Source: Anthoceros angustus (lineage: Eukaryota > Streptophyta > Anthocerotopsida > Anthocerotales > Anthocerotaceae). Taken from it: a stretch of DNA of 64,000 bases. A model generated the notes under the pieces. It was not told where the DNA came from. It saw only the letters and a list, made by a program, of their open reading frames with translations, and ran no database searches. Location of the stretch: NCBI GenBank assembly GCA_010909165.1, contig VJWM01000106.1, positions 806,001-870,000 of the forward strand, read 5' to 3'. This document shows, one piece after another, positions 11,254 through 23,800 of the stretch; position 1 is the first letter of the stretch; each line of letters starts with the position of its first letter. The position numbers were made by a program, and so were the translations under genes.

Positions 11254-12249
11254 ATGGCTCTCGCATCCAGCGCCGTGGCGTCGTCCTCTCTCGCAGGCCA
11301 GGTGAGCCTGAAGCCGGAGAACGAGCTGCTGGCCACGACCGGGGGCAGCGGCGACGCCCGCGTCTCCATGCGCAAGGCCGGCCGGCCGGCCAGGCCCAGC
11401 TCCGCCTCGGGCTCCCCCTGGTACGGCCCCGACCGAGCCAAGTACCTGGGCCCCTTCTCCGGCGAGACCCCGGCCTACCTCACCGGCGAGTTCCCGGGCG
11501 ACTACGGCTGGGACAGCGCTGGTGAGCATCCCAAGCTTGCGTGCATTGCTTCGATGCGCCTTCATGTCATGTGCGAGACCTGTTCCAGCATTCAGCAAAT
11601 TGCTTTGGCTTGCGTGCTCGGGTGCTTGGAGCGCGTCGTTGGTTGCAATGCTAAAGCTTACAGCGCCAATTCGATTCTGCGTTGCAATCTGTTTGCAGGC
11701 TTGTCGGCGGACCCGGAGAAGTTCGCCAAGAACAGGGAGCTGGAGGTGATCCACGCGCGGTGGGCGATGCTAGGGACTTTGGGCATGCTGTTCCCGGAGG
11801 TGCTGGCGAGCAGCGGGGTGAAGTTCGGGGAGGCGGTGTGGTTCAAGGCGGGGTCGCAGATCTTCCAGGAGGGGGGGCTGGACTACCTCGGGAGCCCGTC
11901 GCTGGTGCACGCGCAGAGCATTTTGGCGATCTGGGCGGCGCAGGTGATTCTCATGGGCGCGGTGGAGGGCTACCGCGTTGCGGGCGGGCCGCTGGGCGAG
12001 GTCGCCGACCCGCTGTACCCGGGCGGGAGCTTCGACCCGCTGGGCCTGGCGGACGACCCCGAGGCCTTCGCCGAGCTCAAGGTGAAGGAGATCAAGAACG
12101 GCAGGCTGGCCATGTTCTCCGCCTTCGGCTTCTTCGTGCAGGCCATCGTCACCGGGAAGGGCCCTCTGGCCAACCTCTCGGACCACGTCGCCCACCCCGC
12201 CGTCAACAACGCCTGGGCCTACGCCACCAACTTCGTCCCCGGTGCTTAG
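11254..12249 (+). CDS. LHCII chlorophyll a/b-binding protein, Lhcb1/2-like (272 aa)
   Basis: Light-harvesting antenna protein of photosystem II, imported into the plastid and inserted in thylakoids with three membrane helices. Two exons, 11254-11521 and 11699-12249, with a GT-AG intron of 177 bp that splits a Gly codon after GDYGWDSA. I chose the ATG at 11254 because [16 protein letters not shown] looks like a stroma-targeting peptide; the frame opens further upstream but that part is leader. Visible family marks are WYGPDR (the trimerisation/lipid-binding motif), PGDYGWD, helix 1 [13 protein letters not shown], helix 2 [13 protein letters not shown], helix 3 [13 protein letters not shown] and the C-terminal [13 protein letters not shown]. 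The sequence fits LHCII type I or II; I do not separate them. Helix 1 continues as GTLGMLFPE, slightly unlike the usual GALGCVFPE. GC-rich third positions suggest high expression. Confidence 0.95.
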   Translation: MALASSAVASSSLAGQVSLKPENELLATTGGSGDARVSMRKAGRPARPSSASGSPWYGPDRAKYLGPFSGETPAYLTGEFPGDYGWDSAGEHPKLACIASMRLHVMCETCSSIQQIALACVLGCLERVVGCNAKAYSANSILRCNLFAGLSADPEKFAKNRELEVIHARWAMLGTLGMLFPEVLASSGVKFGEAVWFKAGSQIFQEGGLDYLGSPSLVHAQSILAIWAAQVILMGAVEGYRVAGGPLGEVADPLYPGGSFDPLGLADDPEAFAELKVKEIKNGRLAMFSAFGFFVQAIVTGKGPLANLSDHVAHPAVNNAWAYATNFVPGA

Positions 12250-12324
12250 ATAGATCGATCCACTATTCGGCGACAATCAGCGAATGTGGGGGCCGGCGGC
12301 ATGCATGGTGGACATCTTGGAGAC

Positions 12325-12370
12325 GTCTCGTCTCGTCTCGTCTCGTCTCGTCTCGTCTCGTCTCGTCTCG
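12325..12370. repeat. (GTCTC)n microsatellite, about 9 units
   Basis: Pure pentanucleotide run some 75 bp downstream of the LHCII stop codon, so probably in its 3' UTR. Confidence 0.95.
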
Positions 12371-15300
12371 GAGTTGGATCGTGATGTTCTTCATACATAG
12401 CTTCTTGGGAGGCAACATTTTTGCGGTGCTGGTCGGGGACGAGGACGAGGACCTCCAGCTCCATCGAATGTATGTACAAACAGGCAATAACCACCGACAT
12501 CTATGCGCGTTTTGTGTCAATATCTTGCCTGCCAGAGTCGCGAGGATCATCGCTGTCCCGTCCCCACTGACGTCCCACCACTTCTGCTCGCGAGTATCTT
12601 CTGCAACAAGGTTGTCTAAATGTCCTGCCAATCAGCTGGTTAGATAATACCCGTTTTCGGATCTGGTGCACCCCACCTGACATCACCATCCGTGGACATC
12701 GTACTCTTATGTACCTTGACCCTACGCTTCGGCCTCTTTGTCACTTGGTGTACGAGATTTGATATCTAAATATTTTATTGAAATAAGCCTACAATGTTGG
12801 AGGGGGAGGACGGAATGCGGACAGCTACATATGTGTACGTATACTCTTTGGTTCGCTTTACGGAGCTATGTTCACCGTTCACCTTGTCATCCGCCAGCTT
12901 TCACTGGCTAGATTGAACGAAAATATAAAGTTGTTATGGCCCCCTTTGAAAAAAAAGTGCTGGGCAGCATGCAGGCTAGCTATGGTTAGGCTACGACCCT
13001 ACCCCACTCATCGTACCCAATCGCCCAACAAGCACAGCACACTATCTTCAGCACCGTAATCGGATCCCTTGAGAAGTAGCCACGGCCGTGGAATCGTCTT
13101 GGCCTCAGTGATCCACCCACCGCATTACTCTGTGTCGCACCGCATTACTCTGCGTCGCACCACATCGCATTGCTCCGTGTCGCACCGCACTGCATTGCTC
13201 TACTTAGCATTGCATTGCGCTGTTATTGCACAATGTGGCAGCCCGCAACAGGCGGCCAAAAGGCGGTGGGGATGTGTCCTCCACATTTTGCGGTGATGTT
13301 GGTTTTGCTCGAAAAGGCATCACTTACACCACCTCCTCCTCCCACATTTTTCTGAAGGAGAGCGGGGGGCTCTCGGGGGAGGTGCGAGAGTGGCAGCATG
13401 ACCCATAGCAGCACACAAAAAGGTATGGTAGTAGCCACTCAAAGTGCTCTCGTGCCACCGCAAGGTTGTGCCTCCTCTCCCATTCCTAAGGATATGCCGT
13501 CTGCATGTGCTAGATGGGAGCGCGGGTGGGGGTGCGGTGGTATCAAGCTTTGAGGCGATGGGGGTGCGGTGGTATCAAGCTTTGAGGCGGTGGGGGATGT
13601 GTCCTCCACCGCAAACTTCGGGAATACCACGGCTCGTGGCTACAAGCCCCGGACCGCAAGTGCCCTGACTCGCAGATCGCCCGCCTACACTATTGACTTG
13701 GATCAAGTTGCTACACCTCCCCAGCCTTAGTTCGATCCAAAAGAACTGTCGAATTCTTTGTGTGACTCTTTGCTGCAGTTCGCAGATACCCAAGGCCCGC
13801 TAATCCTAATCAACTGGGACTCTTATCGACGCCATGCGCCAACCTTGATCAACCTGCAGCAAGTGCCCACTCCTCCTCGACCAGCGCAAGAATACGACAT
13901 CATTGGGCAAATGGGGTTGGCCACAAGATGACGGGACGGTACGTGGGCACCCCTAGATGATCCTCGTCTTGCCCAAACACATTATGACGCATGATGCAAT
14001 GGTGCTAGAGGAAGATGTGGATGTCCTCCTCAAGGACACAATCAGAGCGGGATTGCCCACTCGCATCGCACGCCCCCGGACACTTATCGCAAATTTTGGG
14101 TGGGGCCCTTTGTGTCGTGTTGTGTAGGTTGATATTCTAATTTCTAGCATTTAGTCATGGTGGAGCTGTTGTCCCCTAGTTAGTACATTGTCTTGCCCAA
14201 TGGCCCGGACTCCAGTTACACGCAATCTTCAAATGATTTAGGCTTAAGCAATGCCGTCTTGCACCCCCTTGCGTTTGGGGCAAGGAGTCTAGACCCTCTA
14301 CCCAACATGTGGCAAGAATGAGCTATAGGAGCACATCATCGCATAAAACAATCATGAGTTGGGGCAATATTCATTTACTATTTCGCTCCCAACTATAGAC
14401 ACATCTACTTTTTAATAAGATGAGTGGTGGAAACGGTAAGTTATTGTTTTTGCAGCCTTCCCCAAATTTCATTTTAGTACCTTCCATACTAGACAATAGC
14501 AAGCTCTTGAGGTTGATAAGCTTTTCGTAAAAAAGCTAGCATAAACCTCTGGCAAATATCAAACAAGGTTGAATCTCTAATTCCAAAGTTTCGCTAACGC
14601 TTGTACATGGAAGGCAAAGCATCGCAAAGTACTTGTCACTTGCTCATCTACACAATCATAGAATTATATGAGGATTAGAACTCAAACCATGAATTTACTA
14701 TGATACTAAATCATTGTAAACTAGGGAGCATATGTGACCAGTCGATGTGGGTGTGAACTTTAAAAACGTCCTCAAATCGTTGTACATGGGTCAGAAACAG
14801 TTGTAAAGTCTTTACACCCAAATCTTTTACTTTGAGTTTTATGTAAAACTCTTCACGAGCGGTTTCCAAACGTAAGCTAGGAAGCATTTGTCCCACATCA
14901 CAAATGGTTGCCAGAAGGTTATCATTTGTGGAAGATACACCTTGCATCTCTTCCTTCATAGTTATTGTAAGTGCTTCCAAAGCTAAATTTTGATTCTTAA
15001 GAATAAACGCTAGGGAAGAAGTTGGAAATTATGGATTAAAAAGCATTGGGAGAATAATACTGAGCACGAATACTAGGTTTTCTATGATTGAGAACTGCTA
15101 CAAATTTCAAATTGTTCGAATTGGGTAGAACCACTCACGATTTACGCCTGCCTCAAAACCCTGTAAAATATGGAGGCAGAAATTTCGAAGATGAGCCTAA
15201 GTGGTAGGAGAGGAACACTCGCGATCAGAGATGAGCCCTAACAGTCGGAGACGAGCACTTGCGATGTCGTTCATGTGACAATAATAGTAATGCAAAAATG

Positions 15301-15942
15301 TGGGATGCAATTCTTAGGCATTGGTGGCTTCTGGTGTCCCAACTTATGACGGTTGTCGTGCCCAGTCTTAGGCTTGAAAAAATTGGGCACATATGATTGT
15401 ACGAACCCGGGCTTATAAGTTTTATCCGAGCCAAGGTTTCGAGCTCATGCAAAATGGCTCCTGAGGCCATTTCTCAAGTTGACCCGACCCAACCTGTCCC
15501 ACAGAAAACACACTGGTAGGGGTGACCACTTTCATATGCATAGCAGGGATATGAAATGGAAGGGAATGACGGTAAAGTGTACTAGCACACGCCTTTTATA
15601 GTAAGATAATCCAGTAAGAAGGTCAGCTAGTTGGTATATTTCATTCCTAGTCCCGAATCTTTTTCAAGTTTGTTTGTAGGCTCTCAAACTTGTTCTAGTA
15701 TCGACTTGAAGTTTTGAAAACTTGTTGAGCTTCATTAATGGCCTTCCGTCATTCATGGTAGCCTTGGTCTTCTTCATACACTTGCTTCCGTAATTCTCAC
15801 CAAATCATTACGGGCGGCTTGTAGTACTAGCTTTTGACCCATTACAAGAAGATGGGCTTTTGGCGTGCTGTTGGATGTTTCCCGAACGCATCATTTAGAT
15901 TTTCTCTTAAATATCAATGTTCATAATCCGTATCCATTTTAC
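12371..15942. other. Intergenic, no gene recognised
   Basis: Mostly unique DNA with short ORFs on both strands and no recognisable protein. At 13120-13210 there are diverged copies of a CGCATTACTCTGTGTCGCAC-like unit. At 13528-13591 a 32-bp direct repeat (GGGGGTGCGGTGGTATCAAG...) is present twice. From about 13.8 kb the sequence becomes AT-richer. Confidence 0.5.
13528..13591. repeat. 32-bp direct repeat, 2 copies
   Basis: GGGGGTGCGGTGGTATCAAG and the following GCTTTGAGGCG are repeated head-to-tail with a period of 32 bp and almost no change. Confidence 0.85.
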
Positions 15943-15974
15943 AATCAGAGTATTATTTTATTAATACTCTGATT
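15943..15974. repeat. Perfect 13-bp inverted repeat with 6-nt loop
   Basis: AATCAGAGTATTA, six bases, then TAATACTCTGATT. The hairpin sits directly at the 5' edge of the LINE-like fragment that starts near 15975. Confidence 0.9.
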
Positions 15975-16420
15975 GAGACATTGAGACTCACGGGGCTATG
16001 GGCAAGGATTTTTCTCGACTCATTAAGGACTGTGCTAAAGCCTACCACAGTCGTGGGAACGGGGTGGGTCTCCCTCTTTTCTCAGTGATGGTTATCTTTC
16101 GTCAGCGGGTATCCATCGCCCTGTAGAGAGCACTCGCCAACGCTATTTAGAGGACGGCAACGAACGTAGGAGACGTGGCGTCATCGGCACCAGTTGTAGG
16201 TAGGCCTTTCCTCATCTCGGACGACGACATAATCAGGGCAGTAGGTAGCTTCGGGGTTGGCATTCGTGTAGGCTAGCTTCGGGGTTGGCATTCGTGTAGG
16301 CTAGCCCTCCTGGCTCTTGGCCCTTTAGTGGGTTCTCCCCCCCCTCAATTTGGGTGGGGTAGATGGGTATTCCCATCTCTTCTTTTTAATAAAGTTTCCA
16401 TTGTTCATTTTATTAATACA
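15975..16420 (+). pseudogene. LINE-like 3' end, fragment 2
   Basis: Second copy of the element seen at 4.6-4.9 kb. It reads, across frames, IETHGAMGKDF (about 15983), then KAYHSRGNGVGLPLFSV, then SSAPVVGRPFLISDDDI and AVGSF. A 28-bp unit (TAGCTTCGGGGTTGGCATTC...) is then present twice (16245-16300). The tail ends near an AATAAAG-containing AT-rich stretch at about 16390. Stops interrupt the frame. Fragment 1 has a different tandem unit at the same place, so tail repeats appear to arise independently in each copy. Confidence 0.6.
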
Positions 16421-17590
16421 TTCTTTTAAATACAAGTGGTCATAATCTACTTTTATTTTGGAAGTTATAGCACGGACTGTATAAGGGCAGGGAAAGAAGG
16501 GCGCGGCCAAGATTAAAACACAGAAATACACTGGAGCGGAATTTCTTTCGACATGTATAGTTGCCGAGGATATTATGGCGAGTCGGTAGAGTATCTGTGT
16601 GCCGGCCCAAGAAAACATCGATCATGGGATGCCGAGACCGGCAGAACCGGAGAGTGGGCAGGTCGAGGCGGTCGTGCGGTCGCCTCGGGAGCGGCACGGG
16701 CTACAGCAGGTCGCGGTCCCGCACGTGCGGACACAGATGGTGCGCAGTGGAGGGGAAGGCTAAATTTAAGTTACGGGGGTGCCATAAAGCGACTGGGCAC
16801 AGCACATGGCCGTCGCTTTTGGGCTGTGAACGGCACCAAACCCATTCCATGGGATGGCCCCACCCACCGCCTCCGTTAAGCTAGCGCACACTCCCCCCGT
16901 TACTGTTTACCGACACTGTTACCGCGTATGTACTTGCATACCACTTTTTCACCCGTCGAGCAAACGGCAATTAACCGTTGACAGCCGACGAAGGCTGGAC
17001 TGCTGTCGCGTCCCTCTCGCTCCGTGGAGGCCCCCCCCCGGAGCGGTGGCAGCGGCAGCAGCGGCGCCGGGCAAAGGCCTCGCTCTGCGTGCCGGGCCAG
17101 GGAAGATCTTGTCCTGCCGCAGCTCGTCGTGGGCTGGCGCGGGCTGGCAGCCGTGCGGGCGGGCCACCGGATAAGACGCGGCCGGGACCGCTGTAGCCCC
17201 GCGCCGGGTCCCGGGGAAGCGCTAGCCCGGGCGCCTGGCTGGCCGCGCTCGGCCCCCATTTCGTCTCTCTCCGCTGGGAACGCGGTCATTAGCTGCGGAG
17301 CCGCGCGAAGTTGTGCAGGCTCGCCAGATGACGGCCTGGCCCCCGCGGCACCAGCAGCAGCAGCAGCAGCAGCGGCTTCGGCGAGCTCCATTTCTGCTGG
17401 CGCTCGCGCAGCAGCAGCAGCAGCAGCAGCGGCTCCTCCAGCGCCAGCCGCAGCGGCAGCAGCGAAGAAGCTTGTAGATCTCGCAGCGGCAGCTGGGGAA
17501 GCAGCGGGAGCGAGGGGCGCGAGCTGAAGCGTGGCGCTGCGGGGGCACCAGCTGCTGCACCGGGCCCGGGGGGAGGAACAGCGGGGCAAG
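16421..17590. other. GC-rich upstream region and leader of the methyltransferase gene
   Basis: Base composition rises sharply from about 16.6 kb to a CpG-rich stretch around 17.0-17.5 kb. Overlapping ORFs here (up to 260 codons) are low-complexity Ala/Arg/Pro runs and look like shadows of GC-rich DNA. I take the last few hundred bases as promoter and 5' UTR of the gene starting at 17591. Confidence 0.5.
17352..17431. repeat. Two CAG/GCA trinucleotide runs
   Basis: (CAG)7 at 17352-17372 and (GCA)8 at about 17408-17431, separated by 35 bp. Both lie in the presumed 5' UTR of the methyltransferase gene. Confidence 0.9.
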
Positions 17591-20122
17591 ATGAAGGAGA
17601 AGGAGTCCAAAATCGCGCTCATGAGCGAGAGGAAGCAGCGGCTGGTGCCGCTGGCGCTCATGGTGATCTCGCTCTGCGCCATCTCCTTCTACCTCGGGGG
17701 GGCCTTCTGGTCGGACAAGAATGTGATTGCTTCGTCCGAGGATGCGGATGTGAAGGCCGGGGTTGGATGCACCTCGCTGGCGTTGGTGAAGCAGGAGCCG
17801 TTCGGGTCTTGCCCGATCGCGCTGCAGGACATGACTCCCTGCACCGACCCCAGGGTATGCTGGGGTTTTGGATCTGGATGCTGGATGTTTGTCGGTTAGT
17901 ACGGCGTGCGTGTGTGTCGAGGCTCATGGATGTGTGTGGTGGGCTTGGTGCAGAGGTGGAAGAAGTTCCCCAAGCAGCGGATGGCATTCAGGGAGAGGCA
18001 TTGCCCGCCGATCTCGGAACGACAGCTCTGCTTGATCCCGCCGCCGGAGGGGTACAAGACGACCATCCCGTGGCCCAAGAGCAGGGATGAGTGCTGGTAT
18101 AGGTAGGTGTTGCCCGGGGGCTCGAGTGGCTGCTTAGCTGGGAGGTGGCGGATCTGTTAGGTCTCTCATGTGCGGATTCGCGTGCGCCGTGCTGCAGAAA
18201 TGTGCCGTACGAGTGGATCAACACTGCCAAGGCCAACCAAAACTGGTTGAGGAAAAAGGGAGAGAAGTTCATCTTCCCCGGTGGAGGCACCATGTTCCCC
18301 AACGGGGTTGGTGAATACATTGACCTCATGGAGGATCTCATCCCGGAGATGAAGGATGGCAGCGTCAGGACTGCTCTGGATACCGGTTGTGGGGTAGGTT
18401 ATTTTTGTTTTAAGCGTGATTCAGTCCGTCCGAGGCTAGATCTGGTGCCCTGGTGGAGCATCGCTCGTGTCGGATGGTTGTTGAGAAGGCGCATGTCTTG
18501 ATCCGTCGCAGGTGGCCAGTTGGGGTGGGGCATTGCTGGATCGGAATATCTTGACCATGTCGTTGGCGCCTAGGGACAACCATGAGGCCCAGGTGCAGTT
18601 TGCGCTGGAGCGAGGCATTCCTGCCATTCTTGGTGTCCTGGCCACTGAGAGGATGCCTTTCCCGGCTAATGCTTTCGACATGGCTCATTGCTCCCGCTGC
18701 CTGATCCCCTGGACGGAGTTCGGTGAGTCCGATCTTGTGTTAGACCCTGCAGCAGTACTGGAGCCTGTCTTATTTCTTCTTGTACCAGGAGTCACTGTTT
18801 AACCTTTCGTAACGCTGCAGGTGGTGTGCTGCTTCTGGAGGTGGACCGTGTGTTGCGTCCCGGAGGTTTTTGGGTGCTCTCTGGACCCCCTGTGAACTAT
18901 CAGGTTCACTGGAAGGGATGGGAATCTACTGAAGAAAAGCAAAGACGCGATATGGATAACCTTCAAGACTTGTTGAAGCGAATGTGCTACACGGAATACA
19001 GCAGGAAGGACGACATTGCTGTGTGGCAGAAGCCTTTTGACAACTCCTGCTATGAAGCAAGAAACACTCTGGACGACGCTGTTCCTGAGCCTCCTATTTG
19101 TGATGATCACATTGAGGCAGATGCTGCCTGGTAAGCCTCGTGCACCTGGGTCACCGAAGTTTTCTGCCAAACGGCCTGTTTCCTTCCATATTTCCTGGAT
19201 TTCCTTAGCGTCCTGTGAGCTTGGATGTTCGGGAGCGAGTTTACCGTCTGCTGATGGTTGCAATGCAGGTATACTCCGATGAGGCCGTGCATTGTTCCAC
19301 AAGATAGACTTGCCAAGAAAATAGCTATTGGTCTCCAGCCAGCTTGGCCAGCCCGGCTCACCACTCCTCCCGATCGCTTGAACTTTGTGAGTAGTAACAA
19401 GGCAAACTTCAAGGCAGATACTGCAGTGTGGGCGGAGCGTGTAGCTCACTACAAAACCTTGGTGCCGGATTTGGGTACCGACAAGATTAGAAATGTGATG
19501 GACATGAATACCGAATTTGGAGGGTTTGCTGCTGCTCTCATTGAAGATCCTGTGTGGGTGATGAACGTCGTCTCCTCCTATGCAATTAACACACTGGGTA
19601 TTGTTTTCGACCGAGGGTTGATCGGTACCCTCAACGACTGGTAAGGTTCTCATTCTCGGCTAGTTGCCTGAGTTTGTCATGCTGTTTGGGGTGTGTATTC
19701 TGATCTGCAGTTTGATTCAGGTGCGAGGCGTTCTCTACGTATCCAAGAACGTATGACCTGCTCCATGTTTCCAGTCTCTTATCAGCCGAAAGCCACAGGT
19801 ATCCCAGCACCATATTACTAGTATGTAACGCATGACAGTTTCTCCCGGTGCTTGTTATAACAGCATTTTGTGGTGCAGGTGTGACATGAAGTATGTGCTC
19901 CTGGAAATGGACCGCATCTTGAGGCCTAAGGGCTTTGCGATCATCCGTGATACTCCACAGTTGCTGGAGAATGCCAAGGTATACGGGAAGGCCATGCGAT
20001 GGAGGTGCAAGCAGTACGAATCTTACAAGCCGGATGATCCTCAGGGAGTCTTAGTCTGCAAGAAGACGGTCTGGACAGCTGACGAAAGCCAATCAACTGT
20101 AGGAAGCGGCAGCGGGAGATAG
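17591..20122 (+). CDS. Putative Golgi methyltransferase, PMT/QUA2 family (607 aa)
   Basis: S-adenosylmethionine-dependent methyltransferase of the plant PMT family (DUF248, Methyltransf_29), type II Golgi membrane proteins linked to pectin methylation. Eight exons with GT-AG introns: 17591-17854, 17954-18102, 18198-18393, 18512-18722, 18821-19130, 19269-19640, 19721-19798, 19879-20122. Joined they give one frame of 607 aa, the usual family length. A short cytosolic tail ([17 protein letters not shown]) is followed by a membrane anchor ([19 protein letters not shown]). Family blocks are then visible: [38 protein letters not shown], the SAM-binding [80 protein letters not shown] and a second [12 protein letters not shown]. 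No broken motif was seen. The exact methyl acceptor is not predictable from sequence. Confidence 0.93.
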
Positions 20123-20853
20123 TTCACTTCTTTCGGTATAAGGTGGAGGTGCCTAGTGAATTCTTGGCCAGGGTACTTGGGGGTCTGTGGCTGCTAATGT
20201 AGTTCTAGGTCGCGGATTATTGTTTTTCTCACGCGAGTTGCATTCTAATGAATAGGGCACAACTTGACACTGAGAATTCTACTCGTAAGTTTACTTATCG
20301 TAGTTCAGCTACTGCTAGGCTGCTGAGTATTAGTACATTTATTGTCTTTTCCTAAAGGTACCGAAAGGAGCCTTGTCCGTAGGTTTGATGCCTATGGCGG
20401 ATTTAACCACAACTGTTGGGTCTCATGCCCTGGGACACCAGGCAGAGCAGTTCTTCCATGGTCTTGGCAGAATTTTTGAACCCAATGAATATGAGACGGA
20501 TGTACAGAAAAGCTGGTTTCATGTCCTGTCTCCGGGTCTGTACAATTGGGAATGGGTCAAGCTAGTTGACGAGCCTCCGTCGTCTCCTCACAACCCCAGA
20601 GTCTCCTCTTTCGTGTGGGAAGTGGTTTTCTCCCCGTCCTGTGTGGAGCAGGTTTCCCCTCGTTTGGGCACACACAATGGAGCATCCACTTGACAACACA
20701 TAGCATTCCTTTACACACGAGAGTCGGTGCTCGTTTCAACTTTCCCCTCTTTGGTGTGGTGTGGTACCCCTCGAAGATCTCACTGACTGGCCAACAAAAG
20801 AGGTTAGCTGTTTACCCACTTTACAAAACTGATGCATTCGCAGGATGGGCGAT
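20123..20853. other. Convergent 3' flanks
   Basis: Lies between the stop of the methyltransferase (+) and the stop of the Sfi1-like gene (-). A 106-codon plus-strand ORF at 20373-20693 (MSVGLMPMADLTTT...) matches nothing I know and is probably not a gene. Confidence 0.45.
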
Positions 20854-23800
20854 TCAATTTTTGTTTCTAATTATTAAGTTGTAATCCTTTTGTGAGTTTT
20901 TAAGATCGTTATGTTGACTTACTTCTAAACCGGAAGAAGAATCCCTTAGCCGATTAAGGATACGTGCTTGAAGACGTTGAATCTCCATGTGAAGACTGTC
21001 GACAGCCCCTGGGTCATCTTCTAGCGTCATGCGGAATGCCGCTTCACTAGATGTCCGAGCTGAATCAGTACCCCTTCCCTGACTTAAATCAGTAATGACC
21101 AATGGGTCTGTGGCTGAGGGTCGACTCGTAGAGACAAGAGCGAAGGATGTTTCCCAATCGGATTGAGTTGGATCATGCCCTGAGTAAAAAATAGAGTGTG
21201 GACCTACATCATATATAATTGGTCGGTCCATAGGATCTTCATCATCTGAGGTTCCATGGACTCCCTCTATGTCTTCTATAGTACTAGTTGAGTTAATAGT
21301 CGGATGATTTCCGGAAATAGGTGAATTACGTCCGTTATTTGGACGACATTGTTCTTCATGTCCTTTGGTACTGTTATGAGTTACTGTAGGTGAACTACTC
21401 CTTTGGGTTGGCTCTGTTGCATACAGATTTGTATCATGCTGTATTGTTGCTTTTAATTGCCCATATGTATTTCTTGTAGTTTCTTTCACATGAGGAGATT
21501 GCAATCTATTCCGTTGTGTAGCATTAGCATCCACTTGCTCAGCAGCAATTCCCCATGTACTTAATCCATTACTGAAAGATTTAGTCTTGAAAGAATCAGA
21601 ATCTGCAAACAAGTTATCCTATTAACAAATGTTCATCTCTTTTACATACTAAAAATTGAGTAAACAGTTTTGAACATTAATCAAGTTTCCATTCCTACCT
21701 TGTAGAAGTTTCATTTCATATTCAAGTTTCCTTATGCGAGTTTCTTTTGCATCCAATGCCAACTCCAAATCAGAAGACTGCTGTAATATTTCTTGCATCT
21801 ACATGTCGGAAAAAATTGGGGAGATATCCAATTTAATCTAAAAACTTCTACTAAAATATCAAAAGAATGAAAATAAATTCTTGAAAATAAAATGATGTAT
21901 AAAACCATTTCTTACCTCATTTTGTTTATTAGACAACATAGTTTCCAATTCTTGGATACGAGAATCACGGGCCTCAACTGTTTCGCAAAGAGTGCAATTT
22001 GCCACAGCCAACTTCCTTTGTACTTCTCCAAGTTCCAACTCTCTTCTCTGTAATGTACCCTTAGTTTTTTTGAAATATAAAACATTAAAGTGAGAACATA
22101 TAACCATCAAATTTATTTTGCGTATTTACCCGGCAATTTCCTTCCAATGTTGCAAATTGTTGTTCTCTATCATCAAGGAGTTTACGAAGAGAAGCAGCTA
22201 TTTCAAATGCACTCTGTAATTTGTCTTGGTTTTCATCAGATGCTCCTTCAAGTCTCTCTATAGAATCTTTCAAGGACTACACAAAATTATAGATGTGTAA
22301 GATAAAAGATAATATGGATATGTAACTTAATTAAGTTGTAATCATTTGAAACACATGAAAAATAAATGTCGATAATGTGAATTATGGAATGGACCTTCTC
22401 ATAAGCTTCGATTTGAGCAGCCTTTTCAAGAAGTTGCACATTCTTTTCTTTCAAGGCATCTTCAAGTGTTTGGATTTCTAGTGCATGATGTACTTCAGCA
22501 GCCGCATCTTCCATATGCTTTGTATTCATCTTTTTCTGTATTATCATATAAATTAATTTGAGGAGGATAAAATATTGAAAAGAATGTACAAATTCATCAT
22601 CAAATACTCTCTCAGATACTTACTTGTAATTGATGAAGCTCGGCCTTGACATCTTCCACGCGTTGTTGACATTCCTCGACTTCACCTCTCAATGAGCCCT
22701 CAAGTACTGCACCATCTTCTAATGCACGTTGCAGATCCTCCTCTTGTTTTAGCTTTTCATTTATGGTTGTTTTGAGTTGTGCTATTTCCGCTGACATAAC
22801 ATGCAAACGATCAATAAGTTGAAGATTCTCCATATCTATGGAAGAGGCAAGGTGTTTTTGTTCGTCAACTTGAACCTACATATGTGACAACATCACAATC
22901 AGTACCAACATCATTGTGAATTTTCCAAGGATCTTGAATTCATTTACATTATAACAGAATGACCTGGGCCTCCTTGAGATCGTTTTGAATTTTGGCATTA
23001 GTTTGTAATAACTCGTCAAAGGTACTGTGCATCCAACAATGGATAGTTGTACTCAATAGTGTTCTTTGTCTTCGAGATGCAAGCAGTAGTTGAAGTTGAA
23101 ATGCGCGTCTTTTCCACGCCATAACCTCCCACCAAAATACCAGCAATCCTCGTGCAAACTACATAATTTCTATTAGTGTTTCAACCATTTTCTTGTATTT
23201 TAAACGTATGAGACAATATGGAAATACATGATATTTGATTGAGTTCAACATACTTTTTGTTCTCGCCTTAGTGCATGTACTATTGCCTTAGTCTCTTTTT
23301 TCTTCCTGCAACATGTGTCTTTGCATATGTGAGATGTTCCTTTTCCTTGAATATTGAGTCCTCAAAAAGCTGTAAATGATTTTATGACATATATGACAAT
23401 TCTTTTTGGTGTTCACTTTATTGCATAATGTAGATGATGATCTCGCCAAAACACCATAGCAGCTTTTAAAAGAGCTTGATTGACTTCTGTAGCTGCACGA
23501 GCTTCTGCTTTTTGTAATGCAGTGTTTTTTCTCCAAGTTAAGAGACCCTAATTTGATGGATCCAATTGTTAAAAACTTAATCTCAGTTGCAATCAGTTAT
23601 TGAAAATTTTGATTTTTTTCAGATAATATGAATTAAAAAAAATTAAATTCAGAGCTATAAAATTTGTATGGAAAAGGATGGGATGAGGACCTTGGTTCGT
23701 AATGTATGAAGATAGTGTCTAAATGCTAGAGCTTTGGAAAGTCGTACTTGACGTTTTCTTTTGACAAAAGATCGCCAAGTTTTCATGACAGCACGCCATT

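Noticed and set aside
12263-12631. ORFs with repeated DETRR
   Set aside because: Translation of the (GTCTC)n microsatellite.
11682-12647. 321-codon plus-strand ORF overlapping the LHCII gene in another frame
   Set aside because: Frame shadow of GC-rich LHCII codons; the LHCII frame is unmistakable.
16900-17682. 260-codon minus-strand ORF rich in Ala and Arg
   Set aside because: Low-complexity reading of GC-rich leader and CAG runs, overlapping the start of the methyltransferase gene.
20373-20693. 106-codon ORF between the methyltransferase and Sfi1-like genes
   Set aside because: No family, no splice context, and it lies in the expected 3' UTR or flank.
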